From Haemonchus contortus (Eukaryota > Nematoda > Chromadorea > Rhabditida > Trichostrongylidae), in the NCBI GenBank assembly GCA_000469685.2, contig LS997566.1:24016432-24080431 (forward strand): a DNA stretch of 64,000 nt, written 5' to 3'. Positions within the stretch are counted from its first letter, which is position 1; each line of letters opens with the position of its first letter. Below, in pieces: positions 34,433 through 43,927 of this stretch. Position numbers and translations under genes: made by a program. The notes under the pieces were generated by a model, which had not been told where the DNA came from, searched no databases, and worked only from the letters and a program-made list of their open reading frames with translations.

Positions 34433-35031
34433 TCTCTTTCTCTTTCTCTTTCTCTTTCTCTTTCTCCTTCTCTCTACCCTCTGGACTGCTAGGTGAAGGT
34501 TGCTTGGTGCGCCTCGAGAAAAAAATTACAGACTAGGTTATCGCAAAACGAGAAACTACATTACCCCTGTAATGCCCCTTAACTTTATCGCAAAGGAATG
34601 TATTTTTTCTACTTCCCCGCAAGGTCTTGTTACAGTGGCTTTAAATAGTGGTATAAAAACAACCGCTCAGCTCTATTATTCCATTAAACTTGACAGAATC
34701 CCATTTTTGCAGAATGGTCAAGAAAAGTACAGTGGATTGATGACCCTCCCTAACTAGAATATAAGTCGCCCCATGAATATTTACTTGCCAAGAAAAACAA
34801 CCCTAATTTGGTAATAGCAAGTTCTCATTTTGTCGCATTTACACTTCTGAGTCATTCTAGCCAAAAAGTTGGAAATAAAATTAAAATACTGACCAAATCT
34901 GAAACGGCCAGGTTAAGAAGAAATACATTCGCCACTGAAGACCGCTTTCGGAGCAGCACTGAGGCGATCAGTAATCCATTACCTACTACTCCAACTATGA
35001 AAATGATTGCATATACCATGGAATAGACAAC
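22456..35031 (-). CDS. Neuropeptide receptor, NPY/NPF-like class A GPCR (ten exons found)
   Basis: This is a plasma-membrane receptor of the rhodopsin class that would couple neuropeptide binding to G proteins in neurons. Ten exons (listed separately) total 1185 bases, 395 codons with the stop, and every junction is in phase. Counting from the first residue of the TM1 exon, landmarks are: Asn18 (TM1 GxxGN), Asp45 (TM2), Cys72 (start of TM3), Asp-Arg-Tyr 96-98 exactly 24 residues later, and Cys149/153 (second extracellular loop). The third-loop Gln-Gln-Ala-Gln-Thr-Ala-Val-Arg-Lys-Arg follows, then Trp237-Leu-Pro (TM6), Asn276-Pro-Leu-Leu-Tyr (TM7), and an Arg-rich start to an approximately 110-residue tail. 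The SDLLLC and NPLLYFWMSK-type motifs fit nematode NPR-type receptors. The N-terminal exon upstream of 35031 was not located. Introns of up to about 3.3 kb carry SINEs and a microsatellite. Confidence 0.9.
22942..23096 (-). CDS. GPCR exon: proximal C-terminal tail
   Basis: Acceptor CACTTTTTAG; 51 codons plus two bases; donor CAG before GTGAAT. It starts Arg-His-Arg-Arg-Ala-Leu-Lys-Asp-Asp-Met, the helix-8/membrane-proximal segment that follows the TM7 exon. Reading through the donor would give an immediate TGA, so a shorter isoform is conceivable. Confidence 0.88.
24220..24315 (-). CDS. GPCR exon: TM7 with NPLLY
   Basis: Acceptor CATTTTAG; 32 codons, phase 0-0; donor AAG before GTTTGT (a GTAAGG four bases earlier is an alternative). 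It encodes His-Ala-Ile-Ala-Met-Thr-Ser-Val-Val-Trp-Asn-Pro-Leu-Leu-Tyr-Phe-Trp. The Trp-to-Asn spacing from TM6 (39 residues) shows that no exon is missing between. Confidence 0.93.
25454..25570 (-). CDS. GPCR exon: TM6
   Basis: Acceptor CAAATTGCAG; 39 codons, phase 0-0; donor TTG before GTTTGT. It encodes Ala-Val-Arg-Lys-Arg-Arg-Val-Met-Tyr-Val and TM6 with Thr-Ser-Trp-Leu-Pro-Leu, the toggle Trp and kink Pro, then Asn-Leu-Ile-Lys-Asp-Leu. Confidence 0.93.
25623..25682 (-). CDS. GPCR exon: third intracellular loop
   Basis: A 60-base exon (20 codons, phase 0-0) between ATTTTTCAG and a CAG before GTAATT. It encodes Val-Arg-Thr-Asp-Trp-Ile-Val-Glu-Glu-Gly and a Gln-rich end that joins the basic start of TM6. 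It is separated from the next exon by an intron of only 52 bases. Confidence 0.9.
25950..26165 (+). repeat. tRNA-derived SINE, degraded copy (GPCR intron)
   Basis: It shares AAGTGGCGCACTA, GGTTCGAATTCC (B box), GGTACCAGACTCGTCTGGGA and GCCACTACGATTCTGAATGG with the full copies at 44733 and 27855. An internal region has been lost. Confidence 0.75.
27855..28150 (-). repeat. tRNA-derived SINE, near-complete copy (GPCR intron)
   Basis: This is the reverse complement of the copy at 44733-45050. On the minus strand the head reads GGCGGAGGTGGTGTAGTGGT (A-box region), then GGGGTTCGAATCTCGG (B box). The body follows, with CCGGGGTCGGTAAATTGG and CAGACTCGTCTGGGAGG, and the tail is ATTCTGAATGGAAGTCGAGT plus GCGCATCCCTCAGACGG. 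The A and B boxes are internal RNA polymerase III promoter elements. It is antisense to nothing here: it lies in the receptor intron in the same orientation as the gene. Confidence 0.85.
28973..29101 (-). CDS. GPCR exon: TM5
   Basis: Acceptor TACCATTGCAG; 43 codons, phase 0-0; donor AAG before GTACGA. It encodes a Phe-Cys-Gly-Glu loop end and TM5 with Phe-Met-Ile-Pro-Ala-Val-Ile-Met-Ser-Phe-Cys-Tyr. The Pro and Tyr are class A hallmarks of TM5. Confidence 0.92.
29355..29440 (-). repeat. Possible second tRNA-like SINE head
   Basis: The minus strand reads GACGGAGGTAGAGCACTACT and, about 40 bases on, CCGTTCGAATTGTATCCC. This resembles A and B boxes of a tRNA-like promoter different from the main SINE family. 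Only one copy was noticed. Confidence 0.35.
31847..31954 (-). CDS. GPCR exon: TM4 and second extracellular loop
   Basis: Acceptor TCAATTACAG; 36 codons, phase 0-0; donor GAG before GTTGGT. It encodes Val-Leu-Ile-Ala-Thr-Trp-Leu-Val-Ala-Ile (TM4 with its conserved Trp), Ala-Ser-Pro-Leu-Tyr, and a loop with Asn-Ile-Thr (possible N-glycosylation) and Leu-Cys-Gly-Glu. Confidence 0.92.
32030..32127 (-). CDS. GPCR exon: TM3 and DRY motif
   Basis: Acceptor CTTCTTTTCAG; 2 bases plus 32 codons; donor CAG before GTACGT. It encodes Ser-Ser-Trp-Cys-Leu-Cys-Tyr-Ile-Ala-Ile-Asp-Arg-Tyr-Arg-Ser-Ile and the second intracellular loop. The split Val codon matches the previous exon. Confidence 0.93.
32520..32702 (+). 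repeat. SINE 3' fragment (GPCR intron)
   Basis: It carries AACCAAACCTTTCAAT, GTACATCTGCTGGCCATAGC, GTATAGGCCACA, ACGCCACTACGATC and GGGCGCATCC in the order seen in the full SINE. The tRNA-related head is missing. Confidence 0.6.
33415..33523 (-). CDS. GPCR exon: rest of TM2, first extracellular loop, start of TM3
   Basis: Acceptor CAGTTTTCAG; 36 codons plus one base; donor G before GTAAGC. It encodes Leu-Leu-Cys-Ile-Thr-Ala-Val-Pro-Ile-Thr-Pro (TM2), a Trp-Met-Phe-Gly loop, and the disulphide Cys of TM3. It completes the Ser-Asp-Leu of the previous exon. Confidence 0.92.
34085..34475 (+). repeat. (TTTCTC)n microsatellite in GPCR intron
   Basis: From about 34253 to 34468 the plus strand is an almost pure hexanucleotide array TTTCTC, interrupted by one CT run at about 34408-34426. 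A degenerate pyrimidine tract at about 34090-34135 precedes it. It lies in the intron between the TM1 and TM2 exons and reads as a polypurine tract in the transcript. The 99-residue Leu/Ser frame over it is an artefact. Confidence 0.95.
34894..35031 (-). CDS. GPCR exon: TM1, first loop, start of TM2
   Basis: Acceptor GCTGCTTTCAG; 46 codons, phase 0-0; donor TTG before GTCAGT. It encodes Val-Gly-Val-Val-Gly-Asn-Gly-Leu-Leu (TM1) and Asn-Leu-Ala-Val-Ser-Asp-Leu (TM2). It is the most N-terminal exon found; the start codon lies farther upstream. Confidence 0.9.
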
Positions 35032-38000
35032 CTGAAAGCAGCTATATACCAACTGGAATAACTATAATCATTTTTTATTATCACCAAATTTCAAAAAAAA
35101 AACCCTTGTATTTTGGATACTGTAATGCAATCAGAGCCCATGATGATATGCGCCGTGTTTTTCCAACTTTCGAATCGATTCCCTACTTGCTCCTGTCAAA
35201 AATAATTCATTTCTAGTAAAGGCATAGCATGACTTTATTTAATTTAGTGGTCCCTCTCCTACCAAATGGGAGCTCGAACGTTGGCCCATCGGCCCAGGGG
35301 TTCATCAGAACAACAGTTGTGTCACTTTGGTTCTCAAAGAATGGTAAAATCCCACATGAGGCTAGTCTGCGGGTTAGTCCCTTGATTTTACTTTCGGGAA
35401 CAGAATCTGCCCTCTCAAATAAAGTTGTGCCAGTTCCAACGACGAATTGATGTGCGAAATTGAAAATCTTCAACCATTTAGGTTGATGGATAGCGAATTT
35501 GTCTCTGTGTGCAGTGCTGGGTAGAGATTGTAAATAGTTATAGCCAGCATCGAGATGGAATTGCCAGCCTGAGCCAGTTGTTTTGGCTATAATGCTTTAA
35601 TGAACCATGAGAGAGAAATTGACGAAAATTTCTTGAAATGCTGTTCAACCCGATAATACTCCCCGTATTCCTTCCCAAAATGGAGCTTTCTCTAAGAGTC
35701 TGAACCTTCTGGGAGAAGTCCCTAATAAAATATCGATGACAAGAATTAAAGTTGTGAACAAATTTTCTAAGGGCATGTGTTTGAGGTATTGCGGGGACTA
35801 TTTCCTTGGGGAAAGTGGTAATAGATGTTGTTCGAATTCCAAATGTTGCCATGATATTATTAGATTGATGAAAGGGAAGGGCTATGGCATGTTGATAGAC
35901 CTATTTCAAGTACAACTATGAGCCCGATAGGAAAGAAAATGCGGTTACGAGGGCATGAGAAACGAATGGGGTGAAAATGAGCAGAACGAAGAGGGATTCG
36001 GGTAAAAACGGCATATTCTAGTGGTGGAAATCACACAACAACATTCGAAGTTTGTTGACCAAATCAAAAGCAGAAGTTATTCCATGGAGAAATCAGCACT
36101 TATACAAGTATGTATGGGATGGAACGAGTGAAAGTTTTTTCACGGAAACAAGGTTAATAGGAGGATGATAGGGGCATGAAGCTGCAAGGAGAAAAGGGCG
36201 ATAGCTTCGCCACAGGAGTAAGTTAAGGCTGGAGAAGGATTGCGATGAGTGGGAGACCGGAGCGGATTGAAGCGGAAAGATTCCATTTTGGGACCGCTCT
36301 GTTGGAATGCTGTGGCAGATCTGTTCAAAAATCAGCTGATTCCACTCAACTCCTATCGCTAGCCTCGAATGATTTCATTTTGATTTTACGGAACGCACCG
36401 CCTGCTGAAAAGCTTTTCTGATGTTGTTTTGTCCACCTCAAGAAGGCAATGATATTGGGTCCATAAACTTGTTTTCCTCGTTGTCTGAGCGCTGATTTGA
36501 TACTCTTCCACTTATGGAGCAATCGCTCTCCCACTACGAAATATTCTGCACCACACCACTCCTAACGACATCCTCAACGGACCGACCCCAACCCTTCAGA
36601 AATGTCCGCATACTGCAAGTGCTATCCAGGTTCAAACTAATGCGGTGCTAATGATGCTACTAACAGCTGGAAATGAGGAAGTCCTAGAAATAAAAACCCT
36701 AAACGCACTCTGATTTCGACGAGAGACGTCCAGTCACTGTACATTTGAAGGATATAGTTCACATCTACGCAGTCAATCATCGTTGATTACTCTGCCGGAA
36801 AACAAGAACTCGTAAGAGACGATGTTCAGAGCCGCCGAGAGTACCGCTTCGAATAAATTGGCAGAGAGATTTGCAGTCGTTAGAACATTGATTCAGGAGG
36901 TCTCTTCTAGCAATAATAGAGCCATATGAGAGAAGCTGATAAATCAGAGCTCGTAGGAGTGGGAATTTCAGATGAAAGGAGAGGGGGCCAGATGATTGGC
37001 CACGCCCTCGCCTGAGGCGGACGCACATAACACGCTCTCCGATGAGGTATATATTGCTAACGGGTTTTTGGGCACGTCTCTCATTCTATCGTGCATCAGG
37101 CATCCTCAGAACTCTGTGTGGTCCTTCTGCAGAACGTTAACAAAGGCAAAACACCAATTTCAGCTTAAACAACAGCCAATTTGTTCACTGAGCAGTGCGG
37201 AGCCCACGTAGGTGGACAATACAAATAGACTTTTGAAAACTGAGAAGCCAGCTGAGAGTAAACCGGCTGAATAGTATATCAAGATACTTGCCCATATCGA
37301 GCGTGAAGGGTCGATAAATCCCGAGCGGCCTTGTAAGGCTTCAAAGATGAGTTTTACCTCAAGAAAAAAGGTGGGGTCGCCTCGAGAGAAAGGTGAGTTC
37401 ACTGCATTCATTCAAATGCTTTGATATAAGATACCACAAGAAAGGAGAGCATACGGTATTTGGAAGCATGAAGAGGAACGAAAAGGAGACCCTTATAGTT
37501 CATAACATCCACGATGGGCACGACAAGGGCTACCCTACAGAGGCAAATACATTCTCAAGTTTTACTGTGTGTTCTTATGAGGGACATAGATAGGGATGTT
37601 GAGGGATTTCGGATGCTTCAGGACACCAAGATGCGAAACGCTCAAAGGATAGTGATGGCATCGAAGGAATTATCAAGATTATGCGATTACACCTACATAT
37701 CCACGGTGCGAATGATCAAGACAACAATTAGAAACGGCGTTGAGGCATCAAGTAGGTCTTCGCCATTGATAGTCCAGAAGCAACCCACAAATCAGTGTGA
37801 TGGCACGGAACGCAAAATGACTTTTTGTAGGGGGCAAGACCATCATATCATATATTTGTGGATTCATAGGAAAGTCGGAAGAGTCTCGCATTTTATCGTC
37901 CCGCACAACGTGTAGCATCATTCACCAACACCACCTTGCAATGAACCTGGAGCCAAACACTACAAAAAAGCGAGATGGACGATCACGAGATGAAGGCCTT

Positions 38001-38298
38001 TGCGTAATAATTTTGAGAAATAGGGGGCAGAGGAGGTGTCATTATCTCGCCCAATGAGGCAGGAGTGAGCAGGGAAGCATCATGCGTCATCCCACTCGTT
38101 ATGAGCTCCTAAATCAAGGAATTTATTGCCTATTATTATTACTAGGCACGCCATCTCTGTAGGCCACCCACTACGGGAGTAGTCCAAAGCTAAAGACTGA
38201 ATTCAAGTGCTGTGGACAATAGCAGCCCTGACCTCCCTATCCTGACTTATTATAGAAGGATCGGGTAGAGTTTGGTTAAGAGCACCTGTGTAGCCTAA
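35032..38298. other. Upstream of the GPCR; no recognised gene
   Basis: The missing N-terminal exon of the receptor should lie here or farther right. Frames at 35213-35473 (-) and 35538-35852 (-) look somewhat coding-like. However, the minus strand near 35,270 carries ACGTTCGAGCTCCC, which could instead be part of a tRNA-like repeat. Nothing was assignable. Confidence 0.35.
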
Positions 38299-38299
38299 A

Positions 38300-38824
38300 A
38301 GGCACATCCCACGACAAAATCAAATGGTTTCTGAGATTCCCCCACAGGCTGTATTTGAGACCCCCCGCGTATACCATATCTGGCACTGTTAGGTCGGAAT
38401 ACGGCGAAACGAAAACGGAAAAGTTAGGGATTGAAAAAGCTCAAAAATTGGCCCGTGTGTGTTCTCGGACGAGGTTCACCGGCATTGCAGAGGCTGCACC
38501 GATCCAAGGGAATCCATATAGGGAGTTCAAACAACTTGTCATGACCCATAGCGACAGTGAAAGGCAGTTCTGTACAGTTCTGGCTTGATGTGGACAGTCT
38601 TTGCGCAAATGAAATGACGGAAACCTCGTCCGAATACCCCTTCCATGTTATTTCCGTCAGGGAAATCTCGTCCAAACTCTATTTTCCCTACTTCTGAAGA
38701 GTCTTTTCTTTACGGAATCGGCAAATTTCCTCGCTTTTTTTCGCTCCCGAGGAAATATTCCCAATCTATACTTCCGCTTTTCGAATAAAAACGGATACCT
38801 CAAAATTATCGTGAACTGTGCCCT
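38300..38824. mobile_element. TTAA-family miniature inverted-repeat element, copy 1
   Basis: The left end AAAAGGCACATCCCACGACA mirrors the right end ATCGTGAACTGTGCCCTTT. The interior matches the copy at 57344 (CCTTCCATGTTATTTCCGTC, CTATACTTCCGCTTTTCG). Target TTAA is decayed to CTAA/TTGA here. No transposase is encoded. Confidence 0.75.
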
Positions 38825-39588
38825 TTGAACTAGGTAGTTCATGGGCCTCTTTCAATCGCTAACCTTTCATAACCATCATGGGGAAGATTAACGGTCATAG
38901 GGGTCCGTTGACTACCATTTCCTGTTACGATACCGGCTTATTTTATAAGGCCGATGGCAGCGAGACTTCTACCTGAAGAATTCAATCAAATTGACCGAAG
39001 TGCAGGGAAAGGAGCTTGATGTCAGTATTATACTTAACACTACCTAGGTGAAATCAGCGATCCTTAAAAAACGGAGGTCGTGGAGCACAATGCTGTATCA
39101 TTTTATCGAAGACGAGAAGAATTTTAGGGCATTCCTAATCGAAGCCCTGAAATAGCGAAGTTCTTCATTGCGTGTTCCGGGAAACCCGTGGGGCTTCTTC
39201 GTTACGATCATCTCCACAGAAGAACTACAGCTACGGGCTTCAAGTACAGATTTCCACTGAAAAATCATTAATATCCGCAGTAGATTTGGGTCGAACTCAC
39301 TTCAACGCTTGTCCACAAACACCTCTTGAAATTTGAGCAAATTTTTCAGAGTTGGGTTGATCCAAATTTGAATTAGCGTCACTCTCTTGATTTCAGTATC
39401 AATGGGTATGGCGATTCGGTGATTATAAGATTAGATAAAGGTTCTATATATGTTTTAATAAAGTCTCATGCACTTATAACCTTCATCTGCTTAATCGTTT
39501 TTGCCGTACGTGGGCGACAATGATTCGATTTTCTCTAAACGCTGGGAGGTTTTCATGTTAAGAACGTTGACAGTCGCTAGTAGGACTC

Positions 39589-39615
39589 TCTCTCGGGAGA
39601 ATTCCTCCCGAGAGA
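39589..39615. other. Perfect short inverted repeat (hairpin)
   Basis: Arms TCTCTCGGGAG and CTCCCGAGAGA are separated by AATTC. No T-tract or gene context gives it a role. Confidence 0.6.
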
Positions 39616-40529
39616 AATTCGAGGGCCAAAAGTGTATAGCATGCCAGTGACGTTGAAATGCTGTTAGTCATAAGTTCATGAAAGTTCATGTGCATGTAAT
39701 ATTTACACTGCGTTGATGATGCTTATTAGTACACTCTTGGTAGGAGGAATCCCTTGATTACTTTCGTGATAGACATCCCATTCCCTATTACTACTTAGCG
39801 ACAAACTATCAAGCTTGCATGGGTGTAGTACATACATGTTTGCAGTTACGTGGAGTTTCGTTGCGACTCGAGCAGTTGCAGACCTCAAAGCGAAGATTTC
39901 CGGAAAAGTATAAACCAAGCATGAAGCAGAAACAAAGACCACTAGCATCAGTCATCACCACTAGAATGATCTCGTTACAGATAGCACTCATACATCTTTA
40001 AATCTGATTTATACAGACTGATTATTTCTGCAGCCATCCAGCTTCATGGGAAATCTATGGGGTCGAAAATGACGAGGGGCGCGCGATTCACGCGTGACCC
40101 CATTAGAGCTCTTCGCGTACGCAGCATCGTTTCAGTATCTTTCTGTTGAGATGGACCAAATAACTTTGAAGTAGCCCACGGCTTCACCATGAATAGAGCA
40201 AATCTCTTTACTATGGCAATGAAGCCCCTTCGATATTGAAAATTCACTTCATAGGTCAACAATTTACTTGCCAAACGTTTAAAATGAGAATATTTTCGAA
40301 TTTTCTGATCCTAGTAGATGCAATCCTTCTGTAAACGTGCATAGTTGGCCATTCCTTTACTTATTCTACCTATAAGTCCTTATTTCTTCCGTTATGATGA
40401 TGGGCATGATGTTTTAGCGCGTTTTGTCCGATGACCTCATTATGTTGACGCGTGAATCGCACCACACCCGAAAATGACCAAGCTACTGGTGGCCGAATGA
40501 GCGTCATTTACAGGCGCTTTTAGTGCCCA

Positions 40530-41470
40530 GGTTGTCGTTTAGGCGTTTAGATTGTCGAAAAAATAATTTGGTTCTAACCGTTACTTCCAAAATTAATCAT
40601 ATCAGCTCAAACTAAGCTCCATCAGTCAAAATCTGAACCGATCAGAACTACACATCTTTGCCAAGGAGTATCAGGCCTCGTTGGTTCATCTACAATAAGT
40701 CATAAACTACTGGTAACGATGAAACAGGTGGAGGTTCTTTCCATCTTGGTTTTTGAAACACTTCCCACGCAATAAACAGTCTAGATATTTGAAGAAGTAG
40801 AGAACTGTAAGGGGGAGAACCATCGAGTGAGACGAATGAGGGAAGGTCTCGTAACCCAGCTCGATCAATTTTTACAGTGTAGTTTGTGCAATGTGTTGGC
40901 GTTCATTGTGAGGATAGAGAAGGGTCGATCGTTCCTCTTTGATTGACTAGCGGTGGCAGCAGAACTTTCTGCCGCATCTCCTTCTACTTTGCCGGACGTA
41001 CTTTGATGGTTTTATAAGTTCACCCTATTTCAGGAAGATGCGGTGGATAAGTACTGTGGAGACCAAAAACAGTTGGCATAAGGCAACTCTTCGGAAAATG
41101 TGTCGGAGCTTCACGCTGTTCAGCCATAGTCAGCCTCGCTTCCTATTGTCGTGAAGGATGTATTTTTTGTCACTGTTAACAATTCGTTTCGTAGATGGGT
41201 CTTTTTTTCTTTTACCAGTTTTTTAAAGTATCGTCGTCAACATCTGAAGGGCGCTCGATACACCTCCCCTGTAAGGTTGTATCCTAAAAAACGGAGTTTT
41301 TTTAACCGATATTTCTTTGTGCTCTTATTTACGCTTGCTTCTCCCCATACATCGTTGGGATTCTGGACTGTTTCTGCAGCTCTGCGTCCAAGTTTGAGCT
41401 TATGAAAGAAGCTTGACCTGATCTGCTGTTTTGCCACTTCTACTTTGAATCCACAGAAATCCTCGAAATT
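40530..41470 (-). pseudogene. mariner-type transposase fossil
   Basis: Minus-strand frames, broken by shifts, follow the order of a mariner transposase. At 41237-41450 there is a helix-turn-helix region (His-Lys-Leu-Lys-Leu-Gly-Arg-Arg-Ala-Ala-Glu-Thr, then Asn-Asp-Val-Trp-Gly-Glu). Next comes a Asp-Asn-Arg-Lys-Arg-Glu-Ala block near 41150. About 40,900 there is a segment resembling the HDNARPH catalytic region (Glu-Arg-Gln-His-Ile-Ala-Gln). Near 40,770 is Phe-Phe-Lys-Tyr-Leu-Asp-Cys-Leu-Leu-Arg-Gly-Lys-Cys-Phe, which corresponds to the FFKHLDNFLQGKCF-type end of mariner enzymes. The spacing fits a full-length enzyme of about 340 residues. It cannot encode an active protein. The terminal repeats were not delimited. 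Confidence 0.75.
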
Positions 41471-43765
41471 GCAAGCTATCACAGAATTCTATACTGTCTT
41501 TGAGAAGGATTTATAATAAACTCATATAAGTAACAGTTCTTGAATCAAAGGAATGTTTCTGTCAGCATTTAAAAACAATCAAAATTGGTCAAAAATCGCA
41601 TAACTTCGTGAACCACCTAATACATATTATAGAAATGATGAAGCGAATGGAATATCTTTTGTCTCGCTGAACTCAAACCAATCATCTAGATGTCAACAAC
41701 AGGCTACATCAGGCTGCTCATAGGATGATGCTGCAGAGTGTATGGCGCCACAATAAAGTGACATCATTTCTGTGAGGAATTTTGCATTTGGAATACCCTA
41801 ACCACAAACCTGAGAACATCTCTTATGCTGAAAAGAGAGTTTATACTGAAATCGAAATGCGTGAATCATTTTTGGAGTGATCCAAAACAGAATCCAACAT
41901 CTGCGGAACGGGCCTCTTCTTGCTCAGGATCGAGAAGAACAGTAATAAATGGAAGATTGACAGAGATCTTGCGTGAACTATGGGTGTAGTGCAGTAGGAA
42001 CGAAGTTGTTGCGTCGCGGCGAGACGTCGTGCGCGAAGGAATGTAGCAGAATGCAGCGGCAAGTAAGAAATACAGGAACAAAAGAACTAACAATAGAATA
42101 ATGCCAAAAGTAATAATCGCATGGCAATTGAGCTGTATGAGGAACGCTAGAACTGTTATAACGAGGCAAATGGTCCGCGACAACCGCGTGCGGAGGATCG
42201 ATTACACAAAATCGTTCCCACTACCTCCCTCCCAGGTTCCCGTACCATATCCAACGAAAACTGAAGTTACTCCAATCATAGTAGCTTCCATAGTTGCGGA
42301 ATGACCCCTTCCTCTCTTCCTTTTACTCACTTTATACTTTAAGTCACGCGAAGAAGGAAATAGCGGGTAAAGTGATGTGCTTGACCACAACTTCGTATGT
42401 TGTGCTTTTCCTGTGCATCTTTGTAACCGCTTCAAGTGTCTTTCGTATTTAGCCGCTCAGCACATCACAACCCGAACACGATCCAACTGAAAAATTTCAA
42501 TATAAGCTGTATTTTCTAAGCTAACCATTTATATTGTGTATAATATAAAAAAATAAGCGAATTCACCTCAATAAACAGCCTGATTTTCCTTTTTTTTTCG
42601 ATAGAACAACATTGTAGACCTGCGAAATGGAAGGCCAATAGTTTTTACTCGGTGTTTTCGTTTAGCTTTTCCTTCTCTGGTAGGACATAGCTTTAAAGAC
42701 GCTATGGTTCCTGAAAAGCCTGTCTATTCTACTACAACGGACTGCGCCGTCGAGCAGCCGTCAGAATTTATAAACGTCATTCACAGAGAATAGTTCAGGG
42801 GTCGAGGCCGTGCAATCGAAAACTCGACCTAACAGACATGCGAAAGCATTTATAGATCAAGCGAAGTTGAATAGTCTGTCTTGCTACTTCGGGACTATGA
42901 AGGGAATGGAATGCACGGCTACAAGAGTTCAATACATAGCTCCAGATAGCAGTTCGTAACGAAAATTCAAGGCAGGTCTGAAATAGAACTAGGATGACTA
43001 GGAGGTTGCAAAGGGTCCCGACTACTTCTGTCCTATAAATATGCAGTATAAGAGAAGAATACGATCTCCAATGTTTCGTTATTTATGTTGAATGTACACC
43101 CGTCTCACTTCACCATGATCAACCTTTATTTTTCAGTTTACTACTCCAAAAATCAACGACGACCCCATGTTTTGCAGATTTGTAGAGTGATCTTGGGAGT
43201 GAAATGTCCCTCCTCTCGGAAGGGAATGGTTGACCATTCAGTTTCCATTCGATAGTTCACCTATGGACAATTACCTGCCCTCGTATTTGGTACTCGAGAC
43301 CGAAATGACCCAATTCACTCGACTCATACGTCACTGACACCTCACGGATCATTTCACTTCCTCTCCCATGCCTATCTTCCCAATTCTGAAAAAGATATGA
43401 ATGCCATGTAATGAAGTCTTGGTGCGATTTCTCGGAAAGTTTCCTGATCAGCTTGCTCCTCTTCACTTTGATGGCTAGTAAGTTTTACGTTAGCCTAGCT
43501 TTGGGGACTCTTCAAACATAAACACTTGTGAGATCGGATGATTTCTCGGATTAGCCAGCCAATTCCATATTGCAACTAAAAAGATTATACAAGCAAAGTT
43601 TTTTGAACACAATCCATCCTTTGAAAAATAACCGAGAGTCCTACGGCCAAAATTTTACTCTTTTGCAAAAATTTAATCTGTTTTTGGTAACAGGGAATAA
43701 TGGAAAGCGTAGAACCGAGTTTTCAACTGCCAAAAGATATCAATCAGCCTATTCTATCGTTTTAG
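41471..43765. other. No assigned gene; hydrophobic frame on minus strand
   Basis: At 41866-42183 (-) a 105-residue frame contains two strongly hydrophobic stretches (Leu-Val-Ile-Thr-Val-Leu-Ala-Phe-Leu-Ile; Ile-Ile-Leu-Leu-Leu-Val-Leu-Leu-Phe-Leu). It lacks an ATG start and is preceded in frame by a stop. It might be a membrane-protein exon, but no splice model was found. The signal-peptide exon of the MAM gene may also lie here. Confidence 0.3.
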
Positions 43766-43927
43766 CCAGCTGCTTCGCTTGCCATAACTTCCAGCCGCTT
43801 CACTACAACAATCATGCTCATGCTGCCAGGGGTGTGTCTATTGCTACCAACTCACCGCCACCGCCACCGCTCGACTATTTCTCCATGGACAAATGCTTTT
43901 CAATGTACCCACCATATAATGCAGAAG
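43766..43927 (+). CDS. MAM gene exon: N-terminal region
   Basis: Acceptor ATCGTTTTAG; two bases, 53 codons and one base; donor AAG before GTATGT. It encodes Cys-Phe-Ala-Cys-His near the start, a five-Pro run, and Tyr-Pro-Pro-Tyr-Asn-Ala-Glu at the end. The left boundary is less certain because the frame stays open upstream to 43570. Confidence 0.65.

Noticed and set aside
34237..34536. 99-residue Leu/Ser open frame
   Set aside because: It is the translation of the TTTCTC microsatellite and not a protein.
35213..35852. Possible N-terminal receptor exon or separate gene on the minus strand
   Set aside because: The composition is coding-like, but no in-phase donor to the TM1 exon and no domain were seen. 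A tRNA-like B box nearby suggests repeat origin.
38355..38842. Frames at 38355-38588 (+), 38424-38675 (-) and 38657-38842 (-)
   Set aside because: They fall in or across a TTAA-family miniature element that recurs elsewhere with different frames.
41866..42435. Hydrophobic minus-strand frames resembling a small membrane protein
   Set aside because: The lower frame has no ATG and is preceded in frame by TAA. I found no splice junctions joining the two frames convincingly.
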